Assembly: GCA_034440575.1 (NCBI GenBank) | Contig: JAOTOL010001556.1 | Coordinates: 1,247,501 to 1,311,500 of the forward strand | Reading direction: 5' to 3' | DNA: 64,000 nucleotides | From: Imbricaverruca yamaguchii | Taxonomy: Eukaryota > Arthropoda > Thecostraca > Neoverrucidae | In this document: one piece after another, positions 24,526 through 34,812 of the stretch | How positions within the stretch are numbered: the stretch's first letter is position 1 | How the letters are laid out: every line of letters starts with the position of its first letter | Notes under the pieces: model-generated | Seen by the model: only the letters and a program-made list of their open reading frames with translations | Told to the model about the DNA's origin: nothing | The model's database searches: none | Position numbers and translations under genes: made by a program

Positions 24526-25699
24526 ATCTTGTTAATTCCTACAACCCCACTTTCGAAGCAATTGCTTACATATGACAGTTCCCATTTTGTGTATTTTGAG
24601 GAGCACCTAATTTGTGGATAACGATATGAACGATAACGATATGCTATAAGCTGGTTTTGTATAACAGCACTTCATTAGGTAGTACCTTCATCTGTAATTG
24701 TACCACAGGATGATCACTTCCACGATTCCGGATCCGGTACAGTGAACAGAAGTAAGATACATCCTTGTAAATGAGGTGTAGCTAGAATCAGGTCTGATGT
24801 GCCCTGAAACCCTAATAACTAACTAGAATCAGGTCATGAGATCTTCACAAGCAGTGTAGGATTTACATATTTTTTTCTTGGTAGTGGAGTACAAAATTTT
24901 TAGCTGGAGTACGAATTTTTTAGTTGGATTCCAAAAAATAGCTATGCACTTGGTGACAATTAGCCTTGTTTTAGTGGGAACGAAAACCAATGTTAGCATT
25001 TTTGCATGCACAAACATCTTGGAAAACTAAGCAATGTCAAAAACTTTGCTGAAAGAAAAAAAATGAGTTGTCAATAACCAGATAGTATTGCTTTAATGGA
25101 ATTCAAAATAAATGTTAGCATTTCATGCTGCATGTACCATACAAATATATATGTACATATAGGTAACTGCTAAGTCAGCAATATGTTAGCAAGCTAAGTC
25201 ATGGATAGGTGCAATTGTGCCAAGGAATGCAACCTAGTGGGAAATGCCCTCAGTAGACAAAGTACTAAAAAAATATACCAATGATATCTGCAAAGTGTAT
25301 AGATATTGCCTCAATGTAGGTGGGTGATGTATTCCCAAAGTTAACAAACAAATATTTATGATACATAGGCATGATGTAATGTGAATACACCAATAACATT
25401 TCTCCCGGCAGAGCTCAGGATGAATCGCACTCACTCATCTTGGGCGGACCACACCACAGGGATCATCCTTCAAGAAACACCTTTCCAAAGGCCTAGTCCC
25501 ACAATTAATGAGCCGAGTTCACCTGCGATTAATTTGAATTATTGCTAACTTCCGTTGTTGTCCAAAATCTCAAGCACCCCAAAATGCATTTCATGACCCG
25601 GTCAACCTTTGAGCTATTCCGAGTTTGTGCGTATGATTTGCCACCAACACATAATACACAGCTCTGCCTCAGACCCCAAAATTGGCTGTGGTTAAATTA

Positions 25700-26012
25700 T
25701 TAGTGAAGGACGAGGTTATAAGCCAACTTCATGAGCAATGGTAGAGAAAATGGTAACAAAAGTATACTTAATTCGATGCGAAGTTCACAAACTCACACCC
25801 GACAACCAAGACCGGCTCACAACGCACACCATTGTGAGCCGGCCTTGTGCACACCTGGCATAGCAAAAACCACGTGATGTGGATATGGATGGACTATTGT
25901 TTTGGAATACATGATGGTAACCATCATGCATTAAATTAGCGAAGGATGAGGTTATAAACAAACTTCAGGCGCAATGGTAGAGAAAATAATAACAAAAGCA
26001 TACTTAATCCAT
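25700..26012 (+). repeat. Pair of ~75-bp direct repeats
   Basis: About 25700-25780 and 25935-26010 share GATGAGGTTATAA-like, GCAATGGTAGAGAAAAT and TAACAAAAG-ATACTTAAT words with few differences, about 235 bp apart. Possibly terminal repeats of a small element or a local duplication. Confidence 0.6.
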
Positions 26013-27586
26013 GTTGACCAAGTCAATAAATATGGGTTTCGGAATATAGAATGGTTTAATGAAATTTATACTAAAACAGTCCGGCTAAAATAGTTTTATT
26101 CTCATCACCAAGAAGGATATTTTGCATGAAAAAGCAGAGGGAAGGAATTCAAACCCATTCTTATTCTCATTATAAGTTCCTTCATGTACTTGTTTAGTTC
26201 ATGTCTGGAATGTTTAGTTGAAGCAAGGATCGAGTTAGGAGTATCTAGAGCTGCCAGACGGGAGTATCTTTAAAGCCTCCCACGGTCGGTTTTATTTTTT
26301 CTTCTTAGATAGAGCTGGTCGGATTCGCTAACTCAGCCCGAGAAGTACAACTCCTCATGGGGCGGGGAACAGGGAATGGGTCGGAGTAAATTTCGGAACA
26401 TGTATTACGGACCATTCACTGACACCGATGAACCCAAAATGTGGTTATATCTCAAGGCGCATGTTTATCTTCGCACACATTTACAAAAAAATATGCGACA
26501 GTCATGCGAAAGTGCACAACTGACATTGGTTTCTTGGTGTTTCGGCCTCGTAGAACTTGCTTGCTCCGGGGCGGATTTTAGGAAATTTGAAGTGATTTTC
26601 TTGCATTGAACGGGCTCATTGTGTCTAAAAAAGTTGTCCCTTTAACAAAACTACCTTCGATTGCGCATTTAAAGCATTTACTGGCGAAACCAGGCTTCAA
26701 CTTTATACTCCGATTACACCAAGTACCCCTGGTTTTTCCAACTAGAGATTTCTGGTGCTTCTTGGCGAGTACTCCAGCGCAAGGCTATGGAACACCTCTA
26801 GGCACCAGCGCAAGTTTCTCAAGAGTATTATGGAATAGATATTCATTAATCTAAGTATGTTATATATCAAATAAAATATTGATAAATATTGAACCAATAT
26901 TGAATAAATATTGAATTAATTATTGACTTTATTGACACTAATATATCGTTTTTCACATATAAAGCGCCGACGTTGTGCGTAGCCGGTTTTAGTAAGGTTC
27001 TTTACGAATTTTAGCGCAACACCGACGGCTCATGCTCCGTCGTATGTTTTATACTGCCTTTCAAGGATGTGTAGTGACGTTGGCTGGTCGGGGCGCTGGG
27101 GTCGCGGAAACTGCTAGTTGTTGTCAGGTATGGACTTTTAGTGGTAGCACTCTACCAAGCAATGTTGTTCTTCGTTTTCCCTTCTGGAGTACAAAATATT
27201 TCATTTAGTCTAGTCACAATCCTGGAGTACAAAATGTATTGGTATGCATGACACCAACAAACTCCAGTTTTTCCAACACTGTTCACAAGCGTACATCAAG
27301 AAGTATGGTGATGATACTTCTTCAGGAAGGATGTCGATTCAATATTCAGTAAGTGGTATATTCCACCCTATTTCGCGAATAATGTATCACTGTCGCTAAC
27401 TGATGTTTATTTCGGCTTCCCTGCCACCAATTGCCATGATTGCCAATGCTGGCCTCCCTGCAGATTACCTGACTTCACATAGTAAGGGAATCCTAGTAAT
27501 TTGCGTCACTGTTGCCATAGGACTGAATTATATACTGCTGTACTAATTCATTACAATATTTTTGCTGAAATGCATCACCTTTTCAG

Positions 27587-27697
27587 AAAACGTGGATCTT
27601 GTGGAGGCGAAGTATATTTTTGAGACCCACTACAGCCACATCTACTACCTCTTCTACGATGTCTTTGCCGCTACAGAAGCTGGAGTCAAGATCAAAC
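27587..27697 (+). CDS. RALGAPA: RALGAPA-like exon 2
   Basis: 111 nt, phase 1 in, phase 1 out. Encodes ENVDLVEAKYIFE then THYSHIYYLFYDVF, matching the conserved block just after the N-terminus of RalGAP alpha proteins. Acceptor TTTTCAG, donor GTGAGT. Confidence 0.95.
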
Positions 27698-28064
27698 GTG
27701 AGTTCCAAATCTGATTGATATATATGTTCGATCACATATCCATTGAGTGCTGAATGTGCTCTATAACATACTTAGTTGCATCTGCATTGCAGTGCTTTTC
27801 ATTTGTGTAGAGCTATCTCCCAAGCTAGCCCAGGTTTTGACAATTGGTGATTCAGGTCTCGTTTATCCGTCCTACGCTGATATCAATATATGGACAGATG
27901 CTGACCTAGCAGTTTTAAGCACTGGTGTGCTCCAACTACCACCAAGATTGGAAGCCGTTCTGCTGATGTCACGTGATCGGGACGCTAGCTCGCGCTGACG
28001 CCCGTCGGTGTGTCCGTGTGTGGAGATGGTGCGGTGCGCCTACTGACTGCGGCCCGGGCGACAG

Positions 28065-28236
28065 CCCAACGGGTCCATCGTGAGGATGTCGAGTCGGTGC
28101 TGTACATCCTGGAGCACATCCTGATGCTGCTGCCCGAGCTGCTGCAGCAGCGGTGGCAGCTGCACAGCCTCACCCGGGTCATGCGCACCCTGCTGCATCC
28201 GGGCAACATCCTGCGGCTGCGGCGGGAGGCCATGAG
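28065..28236 (+). CDS. RALGAPA: RALGAPA-like exon 3
   Basis: 172 nt, phase 1 in, phase 2 out. Acceptor GCGACAG, donor GTCAGT. Encodes PQRVHREDVES, LLPELLQQRWQLHSL and LRLRREAM, a helical block shared with vertebrate family members. Splicing here (rather than continuing the local ORF) restores the RMFIIWF junction with exon 4. Confidence 0.94.
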
Positions 28237-28390
28237 GTCAGTGCTGGTCAGCCGAGCAGAGGTGGCGCACGTTGTGCTCTCACTCTCCCGGGAAAAGGTC
28301 AATAGGACATCCCGGTGCGACATCGCTGGGGAAGTGGGGCATGGGGTGCAGAGGTCAGCTGGTGAGAGCTAGTCAGGTTAGCAGTTGTTC

Positions 28391-28582
28391 AGATAGTGGA
28401 CGGTCGGGGACGAGTAGTCTAGGGGTAAGTTGCTCGTCTCACAATCGAAAGGTTGTGGGTTCGAGTCTCACCTGTCGCTACTCTTCGCCCGCGACCAATC
28501 GGCGTGAGAGATTGGCGACGCTACATGACTCAACGGTCGATGTGTCGTAAAATCAATAACCAACCAGATAGTGGACGGTCGG
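28391..28582 (+). mobile_element. tRNA-derived SINE with exact 17-bp target duplication (intron 3)
   Basis: The direct repeat AGATAGTGGACGGTCGG occurs at 28391-28407 and 28566-28582. The 158-bp element between has a box-A-like TAGTCTAGGGGTAAG and a box-B GGTTGTGGGTTCGAGTC, then a non-tRNA body (TCTTCGCCCGCGACCAATCG) and a tail AATCAATAACCAACC. The intact duplication shows recent insertion. The head is probably from a tRNA-Val-like gene, isotype uncertain. Confidence 0.93.
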
Positions 28583-28692
28583 AAAGTCAGGCTTGGCTAA
28601 TCTTCAGATGTGGCTGTGCGTGTTCTCCCTGCGACACTGTGTCGTCACCCGCGCTCCGCCTCGACATGATGATCGCCGTCTGGTTCCGACAG

Positions 28693-28841
28693 GATGTTCA
28701 TCATCTGGTTCCAAGAGGTGGGCGACCAGTCGTCCGAGGAGCTGCTGGCGCTGTTTGCCGGACTCGTGCCGGGCTTCCCTTCGCCGGCATCACAGCACAC
28801 GGCGCCTCGACCGCAGCGGGTACACTCCGACAACAAGCACG
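28693..28841 (+). CDS. RALGAPA: RALGAPA-like exon 4
   Basis: 149 nt, phase 2 in, phase 1 out. Encodes MFIIWFQEVGDQSSEELL and GLVPGFPSPASQHTAPR, a recognisable family block. Donor GTAATG. The last ~17 nt of the exon plus the donor form the first unit of a diverged tandem array that runs through intron 4 (see repeat entry). Confidence 0.93.
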
Positions 28842-30075
28842 GTAATGAGCACACCCGTACCACAGGCACGCTGAGGTGCACAGCCAGGCAACACGCGGGA
28901 CGAGAAGCACATTCAGTCGATAGACACGAGCACATTCAGACAACAGGCACGATCAGGGGTTCACGCCTGCACAGGCATGGTGATGTGCGCGCCCCAGTGG
29001 TACATTATTCGTGAATTATGGTGGAGTATGCCACTTTATGAACACTCCTTCTCCAATCGACATCGACATCGGCATCCTTCTGCAAGGAGTACCGACATCC
29101 TGCTCCTTGAAGCGTGCTTATGAAGTCTTCGCGTCTTCGTTCTAGCAGTATTATGTGCATAAGTATCACATTCATGCTCTCAATAGGGAATGGTAAAGTG
29201 ATTGCAGAAATTGTGATATGGTATATAATACCAGGTTATAACATAGGCATTATTTCCCCTATCTTGAATATACTAGATTATGATTCTGAAAACAAATAAT
29301 GAATGTACAGTCATAATTACATATACCATTGGCTCGAGTTTGAGTCTGAAAGACATCAAAATCATTTTGAATGACATCAGTTTAATGGAAGTTTTCGACA
29401 TACCACTGTGTTCATTTCGACATCGCACCTAACGAAGTAAAAAACAGCATTATTTTAACCATGGCGCGCCCAGACAACAGGCAGAGCGAGGAGCACACGA
29501 AGACAACACCACGAGCAGATCACGCCTACACAGACACGGTGAGGAGCGCAGGAGCGTACTCAGACAACGTACAGGGTGTGGAACACGTCCAGATAATAGA
29601 CACGATGAGGAGCACACACAGAGAACACACAGGGTGAGGAGCACACCCAAGCGACATACAGGGGTAGGGATGCACCTAGGGAACATACAGGGTCAGGAAC
29701 ACATCCAGAGAACAGACGCGATGATGAACGCTCCCAGACCATGGTTGGAAAAAATGAATTCCTTTTGATTTTTTGTTGCATTCAGAACATTATGCTCTCC
29801 GACAAAGATCATCCTCATTCTTCTCATTTGGAGACAATATCTTGCTGTTTGACAGTGTACTGCTCTGTGATAATCCTCAATATTCACTAAAAAGTGCAAA
29901 CTGATATTCGGATGTCACATGGCAGAAAATTATCCTTTCTACATTCGGTTACCCAGACCTTTTCCTATCCGCATCCAGGATAACAAAGTACAAATTCAAC
30001 CTTGACCCAGACAGCAGCCAGGGCGAGGGGCACATCCAGATAGAAATATGGTGTAGAGCACACCTCCATAGCAGA
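28824..30075 (+). repeat. Diverged ~29-bp array seeded at the exon 4 5' splice site
   Basis: The exon 4/intron 4 junction (CGACAACAAGCACG then GTAATGAGCACACC) resembles the intron units, e.g. AGACAACAGGCACGATCAGG and ACACGATGAGGAGCACAC. About 17 diverged units occur at 28824-29010, 29466-29715 and 30003-30075, separated by AT-rich insertions; the one at 29030-29160 is an inverted copy of the repeat at 35990-36120. Confidence 0.6.
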
Positions 30076-30185
30076 TGCTGACTGTTGTTCCTGGTGTTGC
30101 TGACAGCTTGGTGTTTCAATGGTTCCGCTGTTGTCTCTCAATCGTTTCACCTCTCGCCGTTGACCTGACCTGGCTGTCATTGCAG

Positions 30186-30295
30186 TGGGCCCAGTGGAGG
30201 TGGTGCCCATTCTGCCGCCGCAGGGCGCAGAGAAGGCGCCCGATGACCTGACCCGCTTCTTCCTGGAGTGTCTGATGGACAGCATGGTGACCCAG
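30186..30295 (+). CDS. RALGAPA: RALGAPA-like exon 5
   Basis: 110 nt, phase 1 in, phase 0 out. Encodes VGPVEVVPILPPQG and DDLTRFFLECLMDSMV, aligned in order with the family. Acceptor CATTGCAG, donor GTGAGC. Confidence 0.93.
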
Positions 30296-30607
30296 GTGAG
30301 CTAGCTGAGCAGTTGGCTGGATATCGCGCGCGGGTCCCGACCCGCAGGTGCTGAACAGGCTCGTATTCAGTACATTTCAGGTGTCTACTTAACGCTGGTA
30401 CGCTTCACGTCGTAAGTATTCTCAGTGTTTCCAAACGGCGCTAAGCTGAGCTATTTTACTGACTGAAAGCTGGCATGCAGGGTTGGTGCATCAAGTAGGA
30501 TCTTAACCTGATGGTTCCTGTATATTCCAGTTCTCTTATCTCCGTGGCCGCTGGGAATATTTTTACTTTTTTTCGAAAAGCCCCCTTTGATATTATAAAC
30601 CCCCCCC

Positions 30608-30640
<33 letters not shown>

Positions 30641-31667
30641 AAAAAAAAAAAAAAAAAAATTTTATGGGAAAAAGAAATTTAAATTTTCACACCCCCCCCC
30701 CCCAAAAAAACCAACCCCTTCTGTGACTTGTCAGCCCATGGATTGTCATACATTGTTGAGCCAAAATCGCTTTCTTTCAGGTTACTTTCTTCTGTCATGA
30801 TTACGATTATTGTTGGATAATGCGTCCAACGTGCCAATGTTTTGCCCGTGCCATATTAAGTCGTGACGCTGGAAAACATTTAGCATTATTATATCTCTAA
30901 CCTTAGTTCCGAGGAGAATAGTGGACGCAAAAGCCATTTCTGTGCATTGTAGCGTGATTTCTGCTGACCTCGACCGGTGACCATGTGACTAGTCGCGTAC
31001 GTCAGCACACCGATCGGGTGGTTGCGAGCAAGAATGGATTATTGGGCTATTTTTATTCTACGGAGAGCGCATCCAGTAAAATTTAGTATTTCCGGCCCTG
31101 TTTCTTTGGCTCTTATGATGAAAAAGAACAACTGCACACGCCCTCCACGTAATATCTAAAAAGATATGAGCGAAGACGATTAAAATGGCTGTTATTTGGT
31201 CGCCTAGTTCTCAATCATTCAGTGGTCTGTTTCGAGTTTTCTTTTCGCTACAAAGAAATGTTCTGAATTAATCCTGAATATCGTGCTTATTTGCAATTTA
31301 TATGTTGAAGTAAAGAAGGTTGTCATTCTCCTTTCCATACGCTCTCGATGCTTTTCGTAATATTGATGTTCTACGCTCGAACGCTTCTGGATCTCCACTA
31401 GCTGCAGTAGTATCGGTATTGGTTTTCCGGCGTGCTTTTTCTGATACATGTAATGTACTTCTTAGACCCGGTCGCCTTCCTACGTGTGCAAAGTGCATTC
31501 ACACCATCCACCGTCTGGAAAACGTCAGTGTTAGGCCACGCGTGTCCAGACTCTCCAGTTCGGCGCACTGCCGACTTGTGTTGCTGCACCGCTGCAGGCT
31601 TCTCCGGCGACATTCGACACCGTACTGTGCGCTCCCCGTGCTGACGCCCGCCGTCCGTTCGTTTCAG
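30296..31667 (+). other. Intron 5, no array; homopolymer-rich patch
   Basis: Contains the poly-C/poly-A patch listed separately. The rest is unique or eroded DNA. The long frame at 31320-32081 is real coding only over exon 6. Confidence 0.6.
30598..30720 (+). repeat. Homopolymer patch (C9-C13 and long A runs)
   Basis: Alternating cytosine runs with adenine runs up to about 30 bases, ending CCCAAAAAAACCAACCCC. Looks like an expanded or mis-called low-complexity tract, perhaps an A-rich/AACC element tail. Confidence 0.7.
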
Positions 31668-31806
31668 CTGACCAGGATAGAGTGGAAAGACAAGTCATGC
31701 CACGTGCGCTGTTTCCACTTCCTGTTCGACAACTTCAAGCAGTTCTATCTACCTCACATCTTCCCGGACTTCAACTGGCACACAAACCTTTACCAGCCGG
31801 TGCTCA
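31668..31806 (+). CDS. RALGAPA: RALGAPA-like exon 6
   Basis: 139 nt, phase 0 in, phase 1 out. Encodes LTRIEWKDKS and YLPHIFPDFNWHTNLYQPV, one of the best conserved segments of the family. Acceptor GTTTCAG, donor GTGAGT. Confidence 0.95.
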
Positions 31807-32667
31807 GTGAGTTCGCGCTGCACGCGAATCCGCTGACAATGGATGGGGATGGGGAGGGGAGGGGCGGGGTTGATGTCCGACCGACGTCATTTCGTCATCT
31901 TCTGTCAGCCGAAGGTCGCTGGTTCGGGGCGTTATATCCGCTGGCGAATTGCGCACTTGCGCACACTAGTGGGCATAGCAATGGTAGGCGGTTTTGTGGT
32001 GAAAAAGATCCGATCGTGGCCGCCACGCTAAGAATGACAGACAGAACCCTGCAGCCCGACCCTCGTCGCTTACTCGACTAATATCAAAATATTTATTTCA
32101 GGATCAGCTGATAGTATCGCTAATTGAACGGGCGCACAATCATACATCATTTTGTGACAACATTCCATGTATAAACGCGTAACATAGCCAACTTGAATGC
32201 ATGCCTGAGACGGATTAAGCTTTTGAGAACAATGTGTGATGTGCTTGGCTAGTTTCGTAATATACGTGCTTACGATGATCTTCAGACATCTGTCGCGATT
32301 CAAATAACTCGAACACGCCTGCAAGCTGAACATTGATGAAAACTCAGCTGACAAGTAGTTTCACTCTGGACACCGATTTACTGTAACCGCTAGTGTGCAG
32401 GCGCAAAAGTGGCATTGCTGCAATTATACCAGCTGGGTGCTGGCATGCCCTTCGAAAAGAGTACGATGGATAGCCTGGACATTTTCGCATGGTGTTGGCA
32501 CTCTCCCACCTATTGTCTGTCAATGTTCCGGGGGTTGGGAGTCGATGTCAACCACTCTGTGACGTTTGCTGCTGTGCTGCTCCCACAATTCTGGCCTGTC
32601 GTGGCCCACAAGTCTGCCGACCCTGCAGAGGCATTCGCCCTTCACTGACTCACCCTAACCCGCCGTG

Positions 32668-32730
32668 ACCCATGGGCGCTGCATGACCGATGTAGTCGAT
32701 GCGTCCCTAAATTCCAATAACCAACCAACC
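32668..32730 (+). repeat. SINE-like 3' tail with GGGCGC...GCGYCC hairpin
   Basis: CATGGGCGCTGCATGACCGA, then GTCGATGCGTCCC and AATAACCAACCAACC. The same module occurs at 38571-38630, 42925-42985, 44350-44405, and more eroded at 46340-46390 and 55795-55830. The tail resembles that of the tRNA-SINE family, suggesting a shared mobilising LINE. Confidence 0.6.
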
Positions 32731-33175
32731 GCCGTGACCCACAGATGCACCGACCATGCAGCGGTCACCGGCTCTGACCCACCCTGACCCACCCTGACCC
32801 ACTCCGACCCACTCTGACCCGCCGTGACCCAGAGATGCACCGATCGTGTGGCGGCAGCAGTCGCCCCGCCGTGACCCGCAGGTGTACCGGTCGTGTGGCG
32901 GCAGCAGTCCCCCGGCCCTGACCCACCCTGACCCGCCGTGACCCACAGGTGCACCGACCATGCAGCAGTCGCCTGCCCTGACTCACCATGACCCGGCCTG
33001 ACCCGCCGTGACCTGCAGGTATACCGGCCGTGCGGCGGCAGCGGTCACCGGCCCTGACCCACCCTGACCCACCGTGACCCACAGGTGTACCGGCCGTGTG
33101 AGCAGCAGCAGTCGCCCTGCCCTGACCCATCGTGACCCGCAGGTGTACCGGCTGTGCGGCGGCAACAGTCGCCGG
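32731..33175 (+). repeat. Tandem copies of the exon 7 3' splice site and exon start
   Basis: Units begin with GCCGTGACCC, then CACAG/CGCAG followed by GTGTACCGG or GTGCACCGA and CGGCAGCAGTCGCC. Copies start at about 32731, 32820, 32868, 32936, 33005, 33075 and 33129; the last is the true exon 7 acceptor. Spacer GACCCACCCT words separate them. Four of the six extra copies keep an intact CAG before GT. Confidence 0.8.
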
Positions 33176-33329
33176 TGGCCAGCTCTGTGGACGGCGCGCC
33201 GCGGCCGGCCGACCGGCTGGCGCCCTGCCGTGTGGTGGTGATCCGCTGGGTGGCCAACTTCGCGCACACGTCGCTCGCCCGCCGCGCCGACTCGTCGGCG
33301 CCGTCCGGCTCGCACGGCCCACAGTCGGG
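33143..33329 (+). CDS. RALGAPA: RALGAPA-like exon 7
   Basis: 187 nt, phase 1 in, phase 2 out. Encodes SVPAVRRQQSPVASSVDG and CRVVVIRWVANFAH, corresponding to the conserved arginine/valine-rich block followed by a variable linker. Acceptor CCCGCAG, donor GTGAGG. The acceptor and first ~30 nt of the exon are present in about six further upstream copies, so the choice of 33143 rests on it being the copy that continues into the conserved coding block in frame. Confidence 0.88.
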
Positions 33330-33469
33330 GTGAGGCGCAGTGTCCGTCTCTGTGACGTCACCGTTCCGCGGCCGCTCTCACTGTGACGTCCTGATGGGGA
33401 TGGGTGGGTGTGTTGCTGGCTCCGGAATTGGTCTGCCACATTGCTGTATACAATCTTTGTCTGTTGGAT

Positions 33470-33665
33470 CTTTACTCTCTCCTTTCATTTTTCTTCTCCT
33501 TTCTCATTTATTCTTTATCCTCTTTCCTTTCCTCTTTCCTCTCCTCTTTCCTCTCCTCTTTCCTCTCCTCTTTCCTCTTCCTCTTTCCTCTGTCCTCTGT
33601 CCTCTTTCCTCTCTCCTCTCTCCTCTCTCCTCTCCTCTCTCATCTCCTCTCCACGCTCTCCTGTG
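33470..33665 (+). repeat. CT-rich tract (TCCTCTTT units) in intron 7
   Basis: Nearly pure pyrimidine run of TCCTCTTT/TCCTCTC units, giving shadow open frames. Confidence 0.85.
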
Positions 33666-33733
33666 CCGTCGATGCGACTTGCAGCCGTCGGGGGTGATGG
33701 TGTTGGTGTTCAGCTGGCGCTGTGCGAATGTGA

Positions 33734-33990
33734 CACTGCCCACTTCGTACAGCCGCTGTTTGGTGGACGTGTTGGACTCCTCTAGCCATTGTCCTGTGGC
33801 GCTGCCCACTTCGTACAGCCGCTGTTTGTCTGTTGGACTCCTCTACCCTTTTTCCTTGGGCCCCCCCCCTTTTTTAACCGCCTTTTTGTGGGGGGTTTTT
33901 TCCCCCCCCCCTTCTTTTTCACTGCCCACTTCGTACAGCCGCTGTTTGGTGGGCGTTCTCCGCTAGCCACTGGGCCACGTGTGCTCGCTC
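33734..33990 (+). repeat. Three-copy repeat with a degraded homopolymer middle unit
   Basis: ACTGCCCACTTCGTACAGCC recurs at about 33735, 33800 and 33921, each followed by GCTGTTTG. Between copies 2 and 3 the sequence collapses into runs of C, T and G (33858-33918), suggesting a poorly resolved stretch. Confidence 0.7.
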
Positions 33991-34664
33991 TGCCATCAGC
34001 GAGGTGTATCCAGTTGTTCGCCGGACAGGTTGGCTGGTATCCGCTACCGTTGGACGGAAGCGGTCCATCTCACAAGAGACCTGCTGTGTACGGCCGACTG
34101 TACACACTCCGGCATTTGTGTGCTGGTGTGTCGGGCGTCAACGTGCCAGTTGGCGTATGCATGCCCTGGCTCCGTGCTTCCGTGTGCTAACTGTCCGGAT
34201 GTCCACCAATCTACGTCCCGGTGCATTGCACGTGTTTGGCGCAGAATGACGACCGTTAATTTATTTGATGCGCGTGAAAACCCAACTAGTCAGTGAGGCA
34301 GTGAGGTACTTCAGCTGTACATGTATCGCCGCCTGATACGCGGTCATGCGTGTTAGATAGCAGCATGTCTGTATGTCCGAGTATCAGTATGGCGGGTGTG
34401 AAGTGTGTTGATATGTGTTGTCTTTCCCATCCGTCTATGTGCTAGATGTTCGTATACCTTTTCCCGAATACCGGATGCACGCGTGGCAGCCCGTGTGTCC
34501 ATCTCTTGGGTGTCTATGTCCTGGATGTCTGTGTCTTGGGTGTCAGTGTCTTGGGTGCCTGTGTCTTGGGTAGCTGTGTCCTGGGTGTCGGCGTCCTGGG
34601 TGTCCGCCGGTGCGTGCAGCAGTGGTGGCTGTGTGTGACGGGTGTGCCCCGCCCGTACGTGCAG

Positions 34665-34799
34665 CAGCGGCTCCGGCGACGACGGCAGCCACGGCACGCC
34701 TGAGTCTCGGCGCTCACTACCGGCCGGCGGCGACAGCGACGCGCCCTCCTCACTGCACAGCCTGGCGTCCGACTCGAGCAGCGCCGGCTTCTGCACGGG
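34665..34799 (+). CDS. RALGAPA: RALGAPA-like exon 8 (Ser-rich linker)
   Basis: 135 nt, phase 2 in, phase 2 out. Encodes a serine/glycine-rich linker including SSLHSLASDSSSAGF, in the position where vertebrate proteins have a serine-rich variable stretch. Phases fit both neighbours (GGC junction codons). An alternative acceptor three bases later (34668) would drop one Ser. Donor GTGCGT, after which a 12-bp tandem array begins within about 13 bases. Further small exons between 7 and 8 are possible. Confidence 0.72.
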
Positions 34800-34812
34800 G
34801 TGCGTGTCTACC

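Larger units (their letters stand above)
19566..27586 (+). other. Intron 1 of the RALGAPA-like gene, AT-rich, about 8 kb
   Basis: GC-AG intron (GCAAGT ... TTTTCAG). Mostly AT-rich DNA in which I recognise no exon. It holds a GC/CpG-rich patch (about 23290-23520), a dispersed repeat at about 24400-24520 related to 35800-35890, a pair of ~75-bp direct repeats (about 25700-25780 and 25935-26010), an AT-rich stretch with repeated ATTGAATA-like words (26865-26940), and a fragment at 27290-27400 related to 35990-36120. About 19570-23280 has no recognisable feature beyond a SINE-like tail at about 20950-21020. Confidence 0.8.

Noticed and set aside
28408..28490. Functional tRNA gene
   Set aside because: Boxes A and B are present but the cloverleaf is incomplete and the segment is bounded by a 17-bp target duplication with a SINE body and tail.
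31320..32081. A separate 253-codon gene
   Set aside because: The frame happens to run through exon 6 (31668-31806) in its coding frame; outside the exon there is no similarity, and splice sites delimit the exon.
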